Part shown: piece after piece, positions 7,154-15,804 of the stretch
Layout: each line of letters opens with the position of its first letter
How positions within the stretch are numbered: position 1 is the stretch's first letter
Assembly: GCA_016295355.1 (NCBI GenBank)
Contig: JAEDLK010000019.1
Span: 1 to 30,583, forward strand
DNA length: 30,583 bases
Direction: 5' to 3'
From: Clostridiaceae bacterium
GTDB taxonomy: Bacteria > Bacillota > Clostridia > Oscillospirales > Acutalibacteraceae
Made by a program: the position numbers and the translations under genes
Notes under the pieces: generated by a model
Database searches by the model: none
What the model was told of the DNA's origin: nothing
What the model saw: only the letters and a program-made list of their open reading frames with translations

Positions 7154-7983
7154 AGAATCGCGCCTCCTTCGTCATCGCCGGAGAAACGGTTCATCACAAA
7201 CAGGCACACCAAAATCATCACGGTCAAAATCATGGAAATCACCGAAGCGACATGATAATAATCAGGACCTAAATTAAAGAGGTATTCAATGACATCGCCG
7301 ATGAGCATGGTTTTGTTGCCGCCCAACTTTTGGGAAATATAAAAGGTGCTGATAGAAGGTACAAATACCATGGTGATACCGGAAATGACACCCGGCAGGC
7401 TTAACGGGAAGACGACCTTGCGCAACACATGAGTACGGTTGGCGCCCAAATCTTCGGCCGCCTGGGTCAAAGAGCGGTCAATTTTGGACATGACTGTATA
7501 AATCGGCAAAATCATATACGGCATATAGTCGTACACCATGCCGAGAATGACCGTGCCGGGACGGTTGATCAACTTGAGAGGCCCGATACCTATCTTGGAA
7601 AGCAGAGTATTGATGATTCCCGTATTGGATAAAAGGGAAATCCATGAATAGGTACGAATCAAAAAGTTCGTCCACATCGGCAACATCACGAGAATTAACA
7701 AAAACCGTTGGGTGGAAATCGGCATCTTGGTCATGATATAGGCCAGTGGATACGCAATCACCAAAGTAATGACGGTGCTGATTAAGGCATAGAGGATTGA
7801 CACCAAAAAGGCATTTTTATATCGGCCGAGTGTGGCAAAATTGGCAAGAGAAAATACACCGTTATCATCCGTTAAGGCATAATACAGCATGATGAACAAC
7901 GGCACCACAATGAAAATGGCCGCCCAAACAAGATAGGGAGCCGCAATCAAACGACGCCCTATAGTCGTATGATTCCGTCTCAC
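7150..7983 (-). CDS. potB: Spermidine/putrescine ABC transporter permease PotB
   Basis: First channel-forming subunit of the polyamine importer. It has 277 residues and about six membrane segments, with a basic N-terminus (RRNHTTIGRRL). The EAA loop is AAEDLGANRTHVLRKVVFPL followed by SLPGVISG. The segment LPMWTNFLIRTYSW is the family's conserved region between membrane helices. It lies directly after potA with a 4-base ATGA overlap and overlaps potC the same way, which suggests near-equal production of the two channel subunits. Confidence 0.93.
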   Translation of the reverse strand: MRRNHTTIGRRLIAAPYLVWAAIFIVVPLFIMLYYALTDDNGVFSLANFATLGRYKNAFLVSILYALISTVITLVIAYPLAYIMTKMPISTQRFLLILVMLPMWTNFLIRTYSWISLLSNTGIINTLLSKIGIGPLKLINRPGTVILGMVYDYMPYMILPIYTVMSKIDRSLTQAAEDLGANRTHVLRKVVFPLSLPGVISGITMVFVPSISTFYISQKLGGNKTMLIGDVIEYLFNLGPDYYHVASVISMILTVMILVCLFVMNRFSGDDEGGAIL

Positions 7984-9101
7984 TTCTCATCCTCCTCAAC
8001 ATCGGACAGATGATCTATTTCATCACTATATGTACTGTAGTCGCCGTATCGGCCGGAGTATTCCGACTTATGCATGATATGAATGGCATCCGGTTCAATG
8101 ATTAAACCGACGGTTTCATCAATATGGTGTTCGTCAGTGGTTTGAATCATCCACTTAAAACCGCCGATATCCACAATGATTTCGTAGTGAACACCAAGAA
8201 AGGTGACCGACGTCACAATGCCAGACAGCATACCTTGTTCCACAGGTACGATATCCACATCCTCAGGACGCACCACAACATCCACCTTTTGACCCGGGGC
8301 AAAGCCGGAATCCAAGCAAGCAAAACGCTTGCCCGAGAATTCAGCCTCGTAGTCCTGAATCATGCAACCGTCCAAGATGTTGGATTCGCCTATAAAGTCA
8401 GCGACAAAGGCATTGGTAGGCTCATTATAAATATCCTTCGGGGTACCGATTTGCTGAATTCTGCCGTTATCCATGACCACCACACGGTCGGACATGGAAA
8501 GGGCTTCTTCTTGGTCATGCGTGACAAAAATAAAGGTAATACCGAGTTGCTTTTGAATCTTCTTTAACTCGTTCTGCATATCCTTGCGAAGCATCAAATC
8601 CAAGGCGGCCAACGGTTCGTCCAACAGCAACACACGGGGGTTGTTGGCCAGCGCACGGGCAATGGCCACGCGTTGCTGTTGTCCGCCGGACAAATGATTA
8701 ATTTTACGCTTTTCAAGACCGGTCATGTTGACCAGCCTCAGCATTTCGGTAACCTTTTCGTGAATTTCGTTTTCCGGCAGTTTGCGAATACGCAGTCCGA
8801 AGGCAATGTTTTCATACACATTCAAATGCGGAAACAGGGCATAACGCTGAAAAATGGTGTTGACCTGTCGCTTGTAGGCCGGCACATCATTAATGCGTTT
8901 GCCATCAAAAAAAACATCACCTTCTTCGGGTTCAAGGAAGCCGGCAATAATGCCGAGTGTGGTGGTTTTTCCGCAACCGGAAGGACCCAGTAGGGTAATA
9001 AATTCCTTATCACGGATTTCCAAATTCAAACGGTCTAACACCGTTTCGCCCTCGAACGCCAAGGTGACATTCTTCAATTCAATCAAATTGTTTTTTTCCA
9101 T
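7980..9101 (-). CDS. potA: Spermidine/putrescine ABC transporter ATPase PotA
   Basis: ATPase of the polyamine importer. It has 373 residues. The nucleotide-binding domain (about 1-240) has Walker A GPSGCGKTT (about 38-46), Q-loop with FQRYALFPHLNVYENIAFGL, signature LSGGQQQR, Walker B RVLLLDEPLAALD and the switch histidine in FVTHDQEEALSMSD. A C-terminal TOBE-type domain (about 280-350) includes DVVVRPEDVDIVP; in related importers this part adjusts transport. The ATG at 9099-9101 has GGGGGA 7 bases upstream. It is first in the operon and sits behind a long leader in which part of this SD can be paired (see the leader entry). The last 25 residues are unusually acidic and Tyr-rich, which I cannot explain. 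Confidence 0.95.
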   Translation of the reverse strand: MEKNNLIELKNVTLAFEGETVLDRLNLEIRDKEFITLLGPSGCGKTTTLGIIAGFLEPEEGDVFFDGKRINDVPAYKRQVNTIFQRYALFPHLNVYENIAFGLRIRKLPENEIHEKVTEMLRLVNMTGLEKRKINHLSGGQQQRVAIARALANNPRVLLLDEPLAALDLMLRKDMQNELKKIQKQLGITFIFVTHDQEEALSMSDRVVVMDNGRIQQIGTPKDIYNEPTNAFVADFIGESNILDGCMIQDYEAEFSGKRFACLDSGFAPGQKVDVVVRPEDVDIVPVEQGMLSGIVTSVTFLGVHYEIIVDIGGFKWMIQTTDEHHIDETVGLIIEPDAIHIMHKSEYSGRYGDYSTYSDEIDHLSDVEEDEK

Positions 9102-9388
9102 TTAAGCATCCCCCTTTGCGGACACAAAGTGCCGCCAAAGCATTAAAATTGCTCTGCGCGATACCCGTAGGTTTCTTTCCGATTGCCCCCGCAAAGAGTT
9201 TTTCATAGTCTTGTCAGTAAACTATGGCAACGGACGAACGCCTACCATTCAACACAGATGCTGTAAACTTCTGGACCAACCGTATAGCGACAGAAGACAC
9301 CGGTGCAAATCTGTAAAAAAGCGTCTGTTGAGGAGCGCCTTGTTACAAAAACGGCCGATGTATTCACGGCAAGCCCATATTCAGTTTT
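9102..9388 (-). promoter_or_regulatory. Long, possibly structured 5' leader of potABCD
   Basis: The best promoter for potA lies about 290 bases upstream, leaving a long untranslated leader. Possible helices (plus coordinates): 9112-9121 with 9189-9198, a 10-bp pairing with one G-U that takes up part of the GGGGGA ribosome binding site; 9204-9209 with 9221-9226; 9268-9273 with 9291-9296, enclosed by 9254-9261 with 9305-9314. Near the 5' end a short hairpin (about 9318-9341) is followed by six U residues. Such an arrangement would suit control of translation or early termination. I compared it by eye with cobalamin, TPP, c-di-AMP, SAM and guanidine-I riboswitch consensus segments and saw no match. 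The helices are hand-found and short, so regulation is a hypothesis. Confidence 0.4.
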
Positions 9389-9394
9389 CAATTT

Positions 9395-9423
9395 ACTATA
9401 GGTCATATTCGTTGGAATGTCAA
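9395..9423 (-). promoter_or_regulatory. Promoter of potABCD
   Basis: On the minus strand a perfect TTGACA (plus 9418-9423) and TATAGT (plus 9395-9400) are separated by exactly 17 bases. It is the only strong minus-strand match seen between the divergent potA and ruvC genes and predicts a start near 9388. Confidence 0.7.
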
Positions 9424-9514
9424 GTTATTTTTGACAAAATTCGTCATAGAAGGCTTTTTTACCAATAAATACGGGAAATCATGGCTCTGTTTTTGAAAAA
9501 TCACGGAATTCTTG

Positions 9515-9543
9515 TTGCCCTTATCACTATTTTGTGATATAAT
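9515..9543 (+). promoter_or_regulatory. Promoter of the ruvC operon
   Basis: TATAAT at 9538-9543 is preceded by TGA (extended -10), with TTGCCC at 9515-9520 as the -35 at 17 bases. The ruvC start follows at 9587. No LexA-type operator (GAAC-N4-GTTC like) was seen beside it. Confidence 0.6.
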
Positions 9544-9586
9544 TACCGGGATACGGGTGGTTATACCGCTTCGGAGGTGACAACGG

Positions 9587-10084
9587 TTGCGAATTCTTGG
9601 AATTGACCCGGGCTATGCGATTGTCGGATACGGTGTTATTGACTATGATAAAGGTCTTTTCAAAACCGTCGGCTACGGGGCTGTCACAACACCGGCTCAC
9701 ACACCGTTTGCCGACCGATTATCAACCATTTACTGTGATATGCAGGAGCTTATTTCTCAATACCATCCTGAAGCTTTGTCGCTTGAAAAGCTGTATTTCA
9801 ACACCAACACCACCACGGCCATTGATGTTGCCCAAGCGCGGGGCGTCATTGTTTTGTCGGCCACTTTGAATCACATTCCGATTTATGAATATACACCCTC
9901 ACAGGTCAAGCAGTCTGTAACCGGCTACGGTAAGGCTGAAAAACCACAGGTTATGGATATGACCCGTCGCCTGTTAAACCTCAGGGCTGTTCCCAAGCCG
10001 GATGATACGGCAGACGCCTTGGCACTGGCCGTTTGTCACGCCTATGTCGGCGGTTCCGGCCTTCACCAACTGATAAAGGAGTAG
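9587..10084 (+). CDS. ruvC: Holliday junction resolvase RuvC
   Basis: Endonuclease that cuts Holliday junctions symmetrically to finish recombination. It has 165 residues, normal length. The RNase H-like fold is shown by ILGIDPG (catalytic Asp7), SLEKLYF (Glu about 66) and the C-terminal KPDDTADALALAVCH with the last two acidic residues (about 138-142). The start is a TTG at 9587, 8 bases after GGAGGTG; there is no better ATG, and this start gives the family N-terminus MRILGIDPG. It is the first gene of the run reaching to 21661, followed directly by ruvA and ruvB, so the whole RuvABC resolvasome is made together. Confidence 0.97.
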   Translation: MRILGIDPGYAIVGYGVIDYDKGLFKTVGYGAVTTPAHTPFADRLSTIYCDMQELISQYHPEALSLEKLYFNTNTTTAIDVAQARGVIVLSATLNHIPIYEYTPSQVKQSVTGYGKAEKPQVMDMTRRLLNLRAVPKPDDTADALALAVCHAYVGGSGLHQLIKE

Positions 10085-10088
10085 ATTG

Positions 10089-10688
10089 ATGATAGCCTCA
10101 TTAAACGGAATCTTGATAGCCCGTGAAGTGAATAGCTGCGTTGTGGAATGCGGCGGCGTAGGCTATCTGTGTCAAATTACCTCCAACACACTCGGCAGAC
10201 TGCCGGAAATGGGTAAGCCGGTGTTCTTATACACCTATATGGCCGTCAGAGATGACGGATTGGATTTGTTTGGCTTTGCCGAAAGCGAAGAAATGGAATG
10301 TTTTAAGAAAATTACCTCGGTAAGCGGCGTGGGGCCGAAAATCGGTCTTGCCATTCTGTCTGCCTTAACGGCCGACCAAGTTGCCCATGCTATTGCCGCC
10401 AATGATTATAAACGGCTGACCGCCGCCAACGGCGTCGGTCAAAAATTAGCCCAACGCATTGTGCTTGAATTACGAGATAAATTCAATGTTCTTTCCACAT
10501 CCTTTGATAACGGCACATCGGGTGTATCCCATCCGTCCGGCACTCATACCGGTTCGGCCATTGATGCACTGGTTGTGCTCGGTTATTCCCAAAGCGAGGC
10601 CTCACTGGCCGTCGGTCGATTGGATCCGACCTTGCCGGAGGACATTTTGATTAAAGAGGCGCTTAAGAATCTGATGAGAGGAGTGTAA
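10089..10688 (+). CDS. ruvA: Holliday junction DNA helicase RuvA
   Basis: Tetrameric protein that binds the four-way junction and guides RuvB. It has 199 residues. The N-terminal OB-fold (MIASLNGILIAREVNSCVVE) is followed by two helix-hairpin-helix motifs, ITSVSGVGPKIGLAIL (about 77-92) and LTAANGVGQKLAQRIVLEL (about 111-129), and a C-terminal RuvB-binding domain (about 155-199, AIDALVVLGYSQSEA). I chose the ATG at 10089 over the TTG one codon earlier because it is 7 bases from AAAGGAG and gives the standard N-terminus. It starts 4 bases after ruvC. Confidence 0.97.
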   Translation: MIASLNGILIAREVNSCVVECGGVGYLCQITSNTLGRLPEMGKPVFLYTYMAVRDDGLDLFGFAESEEMECFKKITSVSGVGPKIGLAILSALTADQVAHAIAANDYKRLTAANGVGQKLAQRIVLELRDKFNVLSTSFDNGTSGVSHPSGTHTGSAIDALVVLGYSQSEASLAVGRLDPTLPEDILIKEALKNLMRGV

Positions 10689-10691
10689 ACG

Positions 10692-11765
10692 ATGATTGAA
10701 TCCAGTGAACCGATGTTTGCTCCCAGCGATGATCTTCGTATGGTTTCACCAGAATATTCAACGGCCGATGTCGATGCAGAGCTATCCTTGCGTCCTAAGT
10801 CTCTTGATGAGTATATCGGGCAGGATAAGGCCAAGGATAATCTGCGTATTTACATTGCGGCTGCTCGTCAGCGCAAGGAATCCCTTGACCATGTGTTGCT
10901 GTATGGCCCTCCGGGACTCGGTAAAACAACCCTTTCCGGGATTATTGCCCGTGAAATGGGGGTCAATCTGCGTGTCACTTCCGGTCCGAGCATTGAAAAG
11001 CAGGGCGATTTGGTAGCCTTATTGACCAATTTAAGCGAGGGTGATGTCCTCTTCATAGATGAGATTCATCGTTTGTCCCGCAATATCGAAGAGATTTTAT
11101 ACCCGGCCATGGAGGATTTTGCCGTTGATATTATTATCGGCAAGGGGCCGTCGGCTCGCTCCATCCGGCTGGATTTACCCCATTTCACCCTTGTGGGGGC
11201 CACCACCCGCAGCGGTCAACTCTCTGCGCCGCTTCGGGATCGTTTCGGCGTCCTCTTGCGGCTTGAACTCTACACACCCGAGCAGTTAGCCCAAATTGTA
11301 CTTCGTTCAGCCTCTATTTTGGGTATTGAAATTGACAGGGAAGGCGCTTTGGAGATTGCTTCACGTTCAAGGGGCACACCGCGAATCGCCAACCGCTTGT
11401 TAAAACGTGTCAGAGATATTGCACAAATTGAGTTTGACGGACGTATCACCGAAAGAATTGCTTCTGTGGCTCTGTCTCGTTTTGAGATTGATCAGTTGGG
11501 ACTGGATGATTTCGATCGTCGAATGCTCTCGGTGATCATTGAGAAATATAATGGTGGGCCGGTCGGTCTTGATACTCTGGCGGCGGCCGTCGGTGAAGAA
11601 AGCGTCACGCTAGAGGATGTTTATGAGCCTTATTTAATGCAAATCGGATTTCTGAATCGCACCAGCCGTGGGCGCTGTGCCACCAAGGCCGCCTATGAGC
11701 ATCTCGGCTTGCCGTATTTGGTGAGTGAAGAGAAAAGCAGCGTTCAGCAATCCTTGCTTTCGTAA
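10692..11765 (+). CDS. ruvB: Holliday junction branch migration ATPase RuvB
   Basis: Hexameric AAA+ motor that drives branch migration with RuvA. It has 357 residues, within the usual range, with an N-terminal extension of about 30 residues before RPKSLDEYIGQDKAK. Walker A GPPGLGKTT (about 73-81), Walker B LFIDEIHRL (about 120-128), sensor 1 in LVGATTRSGQLSAPLRDRFG, and sensor 2 in RGTPRIANRLLKRVRD are all present. The C-terminal winged helix ends with IGFLNRTSRGRCATKAAYEH and LGL, as in the family. It starts 3 bases after the ruvA stop with GAGGAGTG upstream. Confidence 0.97.
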   Translation: MIESSEPMFAPSDDLRMVSPEYSTADVDAELSLRPKSLDEYIGQDKAKDNLRIYIAAARQRKESLDHVLLYGPPGLGKTTLSGIIAREMGVNLRVTSGPSIEKQGDLVALLTNLSEGDVLFIDEIHRLSRNIEEILYPAMEDFAVDIIIGKGPSARSIRLDLPHFTLVGATTRSGQLSAPLRDRFGVLLRLELYTPEQLAQIVLRSASILGIEIDREGALEIASRSRGTPRIANRLLKRVRDIAQIEFDGRITERIASVALSRFEIDQLGLDDFDRRMLSVIIEKYNGGPVGLDTLAAAVGEESVTLEDVYEPYLMQIGFLNRTSRGRCATKAAYEHLGLPYLVSEEKSSVQQSLLS

Positions 11766-11809
11766 CCATGACAATACCGGCTATCAGTCATTTTTTGTAG
11801 GAGGTCATT

Positions 11810-13159
11810 ATGGGAAGATTGTTCGGTACAGACGGTGCCAGAGGTATCGCCAATGCAGATTTGAATTGCGAATTAGCCATGAATATCGGTCGTGCTGCGG
11901 CCTATGTTTTGATTGAAAAAACAACTGAAAAGCCGAAGTTTTTAATCGGCAAGGACACACGTATGTCTTCGGGAATGTTAGAAATGGCGCTGGCGGCCGG
12001 ATTGTGCTCCGTGGGAGCCGATGTGGTGTTAGCCGGTTTTATTCCGACGCCGGCCGTGGCCTATTTGGTCGGCCATACCGGTTGTGATGCCGGTATCATG
12101 ATTTCGGCTTCACACAATCCGTGCGAATACAACGGTATTAAGATTTTTGATGGTAACGGCTACAAATTGCCCGACCGTTTGGAAGAAGAAATAGAATCAC
12201 TCGTGTTGGATGACAGCAGTTGTATTACCTATCCGACCGGCGGGGAGGTCGGCAATGTCTTTTCCCGTGGTGATTATTTGGATGACTATATCAATCATTT
12301 GGTAGGCTGTGTCGATACCGACCTGAAGGGACTGCGAATTGCCATTGATTGTGCCAACGGCTGTGCCTCTTATACGGCTGAAAAGCTCTTTACCGCACTC
12401 GGGGCCGATGTGCATATGTTGCACAACCGTCCCAACGGTATCAATATTAACCAAAACTGCGGTTCTACCCACATGGAGGATTTAATTGACTATGTCAACG
12501 GCAATCAGGTTGATTTGGGTTTGGCCTTTGACGGCGACAGCGATCGCTGTTTGGCGGTTGATCAAAACGGTAAACTCATTGACGGCGATAAGCTGATTGC
12601 CATTTTTGCCACCTATTTACGGGAACACAACCGCTTAAAAGACAATACGGCTGTCATTACCGTCATGACCAATCTCGGTTTTAAGCTGTTTGCCAAAGAG
12701 AACGACATTCAGGTTATCGAAACGAAGGTCGGTGACCGTTATGTCCTGGAAGAAATGATTAAGCACGGCTACAACATCGGCGGTGAGCAATCCGGTCATA
12801 TTATCTTCAAGGATTTTGCCACAACCGGTGACGGTCAGCTTTCGGGTGCCATGTTGGCCAAAATCATCGTTGACAGCCAAAGCGATGCTGCTGCTTTGTC
12901 AAGCGTGATGACGGTTCTGCCGCAGACTATGATTAATGTTGAGGCTTCTCCCGAGCTAAAGGCTCTGCTGAAGACCGACAGGGATATTTTGGCGGCCATC
13001 AAACAGGCAAGCGAGGAACTTGGCAATACCGGTCGTATTTTGGTGCGTGCTTCCGGCACGGAACCCCTGATTCGTGTAATGTTGGAAGGAACCGATATTC
13101 ACCAAATTAAACGCCTTGCCAAGTCTGTGGCCGCTGTGATTAAAGGGAAGGCTGTATGA
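11810..13159 (+). CDS. glmM: Phosphoglucosamine mutase GlmM
   Basis: Converts glucosamine-6-phosphate to glucosamine-1-phosphate on the way to UDP-GlcNAc for peptidoglycan. It has 449 residues, full length. The N-terminus GRLFGTDGARG is diagnostic. The phosphoserine loop is ISASHNPCEYNGIKIF (Ser about 100), the metal-binding loop is FDGDSDRC (about 239-246; many GlmM have DGDGDR, so one Gly is Ser here), and the sugar-phosphate loop near the end is RASGTEPLIRVMLEG. The ATG follows TAGGAGG. In many Firmicutes glmM is next to cdaA and cdaR; here it sits behind ruvB, 44 bases downstream. The gene ends in an ATGA overlap with the methyltransferase gene. Confidence 0.96.
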   Translation: MGRLFGTDGARGIANADLNCELAMNIGRAAAYVLIEKTTEKPKFLIGKDTRMSSGMLEMALAAGLCSVGADVVLAGFIPTPAVAYLVGHTGCDAGIMISASHNPCEYNGIKIFDGNGYKLPDRLEEEIESLVLDDSSCITYPTGGEVGNVFSRGDYLDDYINHLVGCVDTDLKGLRIAIDCANGCASYTAEKLFTALGADVHMLHNRPNGININQNCGSTHMEDLIDYVNGNQVDLGLAFDGDSDRCLAVDQNGKLIDGDKLIAIFATYLREHNRLKDNTAVITVMTNLGFKLFAKENDIQVIETKVGDRYVLEEMIKHGYNIGGEQSGHIIFKDFATTGDGQLSGAMLAKIIVDSQSDAAALSSVMTVLPQTMINVEASPELKALLKTDRDILAAIKQASEELGNTGRILVRASGTEPLIRVMLEGTDIHQIKRLAKSVAAVIKGKAV

Positions 13160-14022
13160 GAACCACCGCAGAATTCAACGATTATGAATTGATTGATGCC
13201 ACTGACGGTGAAAAGTTAGAGCGATGGAAGGATATCATTCTCGTAAGACCCGACCCGCAAATCATTTGGCATCACGAAAAAACAAATCCGCTTTGGCATA
13301 GGGCACATGCTGTTTATCATCGTTCCGCTTCCGGCGGAGGTTATTGGGAAACCTTAAAGAAAGTGCCGGAGGTTTGGAGCGTGCAGTTTCATGATTTAAC
13401 CTTTCGCTTGAAGCCCATGAGCTTTAAGCACACCGGGCTTTTTCCCGAGCAGGCCGTCAACTGGCAGTTGTCTGAACAGTTGATTAAAGAGGCGAATCGT
13501 CCCATTAAGTTGCTGAATCTTTTTGCTTATACGGGCGGTGCTACCATCGCCGCTTTGCATGCCGGTGCAAATGTAACCCATGTAGATGCCTCAAAAGGCA
13601 TGGTGCAATGGGCTAAAGAGAATGCCCAGGCCAGCGGTGTTGCGGATCGGCCGGTACGGTGGCTTGTGGAGGATTGCTTGAAGTTTGTTCGACGTGAAAT
13701 TCGTCGGGGCAATCAATACGACGCCATTGTCATGGATCCGCCATCCTACGGTCGCGGACCGGGTGGCGAGGTATGGAAATTAGAACAACATATTGCCGAG
13801 CTGTTGAGCGAAACCGGTAAACTGTTAAGTGATCATGCCTTGTTCTTTATGTTAAACTCCTATACCGGCGGCCTTTCGCCCACCATTCTGAATTATATGA
13901 CAAAGACCTTGGTTATCGGTGAACGAAAGGGTACACTGTCAACCGATGAAATCGGTGTCAACATCACCGATCTTGATTTGTCTTTACCCTGTGGCAATAC
14001 CACCCTGTGGGTTGCCGATTGA
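13156..14022 (+). CDS. RlmI-like class I SAM-dependent methyltransferase
   Basis: Probable RNA methyltransferase of the RlmI/RlmK-type (Methyltrans_SAM) family. It has 288 residues, shorter than RlmI because no N-terminal PUA domain is present. The N-terminal region (about 1-100) includes FKHTGLFPEQAVNW, typical of the family. The Rossmann domain has motif I LLNLFAYTGGATIAA (about 119-133), the acidic end of strand 2 in THVDASKGMVQWAKENA, and motif IV VMDPPSYGRGPGG (about 190-202). The target base and RNA cannot be read from the sequence. It overlaps glmM by 4 bases and is 8 bases before ecfA1. Confidence 0.85.
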   Translation: MRTTAEFNDYELIDATDGEKLERWKDIILVRPDPQIIWHHEKTNPLWHRAHAVYHRSASGGGYWETLKKVPEVWSVQFHDLTFRLKPMSFKHTGLFPEQAVNWQLSEQLIKEANRPIKLLNLFAYTGGATIAALHAGANVTHVDASKGMVQWAKENAQASGVADRPVRWLVEDCLKFVRREIRRGNQYDAIVMDPPSYGRGPGGEVWKLEQHIAELLSETGKLLSDHALFFMLNSYTGGLSPTILNYMTKTLVIGERKGTLSTDEIGVNITDLDLSLPCGNTTLWVAD

Positions 14023-14030
14023 GAGGTTTT

Positions 14031-14879
14031 ATGGATACGATTATCGAATTAAAGGATGTTTCCTTTGATTACCATGACGAACGCGCCCATCACATTCTGG
14101 ATCATTTTAATCTAACGATTCAGCGTGGCTCTTTCACTGTGATTTTGGGTCATAACGGTTCCGGAAAATCAACCTTGGCCAAGCTGTTTAACGGTCTGTA
14201 TAAGCCGAGTGCCGGTCAGGTGTTGGTCGACGGCATGGCCACTGATGACGAACAATACCAATTGGAAATCAAACGGCGAGTCGGACTGGTTTTTCAAAAT
14301 CCCGATAACCAGTTGGTCAGTTCTGTTGTCGAAGAAGATGTGGCGTTCGGCCCTGAAAATCTCGGTCTTGAGCCGCAAGAAACCCGCCAGCGTGTGGATG
14401 AAGCTCTGAAAATTGTCGGAATGTATGAAAAGCGCTTTAGCGCACCGCACAATTTGTCGGGTGGACAAAAGCAACGCATTGCCATCGCCGGCATTTTGGC
14501 CATGAAGCCGGAGTGCATTGTGCTGGACGAACCAACAGCTATGCTTGATCCGGTCGGACGTAGGGAAGTACTGTCTGCCATTACACGGTTAAACAGGGAG
14601 TACGGCATCACCATTCTTCTGATTACGCATTTTATGGAGGAAGCTGAACCGGCCGATCGGGTCTTGGTTTTGAACAACGGCGTGGTTACAGCTGACGCAA
14701 CACCGTCTGATTTGTTTTCTGAAATTGATCTGTTGCGCGAAGCAGGCTTGACTGTTCCCCAAACCACCCTGATTTTGGACAAGCTACGCCAAAACGGCAT
14801 TCCGGCGGCCAAAGGTGTCATTTCGGTTGATGCCTGTGTCGACGAAGTATATCGTTTACTACACGCAAATCCATCATAG
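14031..14879 (+). CDS. ecfA1: ECF transporter ATPase EcfA1
   Basis: One of two ATPases of the energy-coupling factor module that drives interchangeable S components for vitamins and metals. It has 282 residues. Motifs: Walker A GHNGSGKST (about 40-48), Q-loop VFQNPDNQLVSSVVEEDVAF, signature LSGGQKQR (about 143-150), Walker B CIVLDEPTAMLDP (about 162-174), switch His in LITHFMEEA, then a family C-terminal domain. The FQNPDNQ loop is typical of EcfA1. The ATG at 14031 with GAGAGG upstream gives MDTIIELKDVSF; a frame reaching back to 14007 overlaps the previous gene and has no SD. Confidence 0.95.
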   Translation: MDTIIELKDVSFDYHDERAHHILDHFNLTIQRGSFTVILGHNGSGKSTLAKLFNGLYKPSAGQVLVDGMATDDEQYQLEIKRRVGLVFQNPDNQLVSSVVEEDVAFGPENLGLEPQETRQRVDEALKIVGMYEKRFSAPHNLSGGQKQRIAIAGILAMKPECIVLDEPTAMLDPVGRREVLSAITRLNREYGITILLITHFMEEAEPADRVLVLNNGVVTADATPSDLFSEIDLLREAGLTVPQTTLILDKLRQNGIPAAKGVISVDACVDEVYRLLHANPS

Positions 14880-14881
14880 CT

Positions 14882-14911
14882 TTGTTAAACAAGGCTGAAA
14901 TCTATTACAAT
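14882..14911 (+). promoter_or_regulatory. Possible internal promoter before ecfA2
   Basis: TTGTTA at 14882-14887 and TACAAT at 14906-14911 with an 18-base spacer lie in the 58-base gap between ecfA1 and ecfA2, the longest gap in the gene run. A small inverted repeat (GCTTTGTT and AACAAGGC with one G-T) overlaps its -35. Confidence 0.35.
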
Positions 14912-14937
14912 CATATGAGAAAGGAAGGTGTGTTTGT

Positions 14938-15804
14938 TTGTCTATTTTATCGGTTAATCATGTGTGCTATACCTATTCGCCGAACACACCTTTTGTGACA
15001 ACCGCCGTTAAAGATGTGTCTTTTTCGGTTAATAAGGGTGAAATCTTCGGTATTATCGGTCATACAGGCTCGGGTAAATCAACCCTCTTACAGCTTCTCA
15101 ACGGTCTTTTGAAGCCCACCTCCGGTCAGATTCTATTAAACGGTACCGATATTTGGGAAAAACCTAAGGAAATTCGCAAAATTCGTTCCCACATCGGCTT
15201 GGTATTTCAGTATCCCGAATACCAATTATTTGAAGAAACCGTGCTGGCTGATATTTCATTCGGACCGAAGAATATGGGATTAAACGAAGAGCAAGCCAAG
15301 GAGGCCGCCTTGCGTGCCGCCGAAACAATGGGCGTACAAGAAGAACTGCTCAATCAGTCCCCGTTTGATTTATCGGGCGGCGAAAAACGGCGGGTTGCCA
15401 TCGCCGGTGTCATGGCCATGGAACCGGAAATCATTGTTTTCGATGAACCGACGGCAGGACTTGACCCTATCGGCCGTGAAACGGTGCTGTCGGCTCTGAT
15501 GCAATACCGTGCCGATCACAATGCAACGGTGATCCTTGTTTCGCACAGTATGGAGGATATGGCACTGATTTGTGATCATATAATGGTCATGAACAGCGGC
15601 GAAAATGTTATGTTGGATACGGTTCCCGGTATTTTCAGGCAAGCGGAGCGCCTGTCGGAAATCGGGTTGGCTGTCCCATATGTCACCAGTGTTTTGTTAG
15701 GCCTTAAGAAAAAAGGATTACCGGTTTCCACCGATTGCTTTACGGTGGACGAAGCCGTTCACGAACTGCTTCGTTTGGCAGGGAAGGAGGCCGATCATGC
15801 TTAA
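14938..15804 (+). CDS. ecfA2: ECF transporter ATPase EcfA2
   Basis: Second ATPase of the energy-coupling module; it pairs with EcfA1 and binds EcfT. It has 288 residues. Motifs: Walker A GHTGSGKST (about 41-49), Q-loop VFQYPEYQLFEETVLADISF (the FQYPEYQLF form is typical of EcfA2), signature LSGGEKRR (about 143-150), Walker B IIVFDEPTAGLDP, switch His in LVSHSMEDM. The start is a TTG at 14938 behind AAGGAAGG; no ATG gives the conserved N-terminus MSILSVNHVCYTY. It overlaps ecfT by 8 bases. Confidence 0.95.
   Translation: MSILSVNHVCYTYSPNTPFVTTAVKDVSFSVNKGEIFGIIGHTGSGKSTLLQLLNGLLKPTSGQILLNGTDIWEKPKEIRKIRSHIGLVFQYPEYQLFEETVLADISFGPKNMGLNEEQAKEAALRAAETMGVQEELLNQSPFDLSGGEKRRVAIAGVMAMEPEIIVFDEPTAGLDPIGRETVLSALMQYRADHNATVILVSHSMEDMALICDHIMVMNSGENVMLDTVPGIFRQAERLSEIGLAVPYVTSVLLGLKKKGLPVSTDCFTVDEAVHELLRLAGKEADHA

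Noticed and set aside
9181..9320. Cobalamin riboswitch, suggested by GCCCCCGCA on the plus strand near 9185
   Set aside because: The match is on the strand of ruvC, upstream of the ruvC promoter, and the other conserved cobalamin segments are missing.
9211..9468. Plus-strand frame of 85 codons between potA and ruvC
   Set aside because: It lacks an SD, has a composition unlike the neighbours, and covers the potA leader and promoter.
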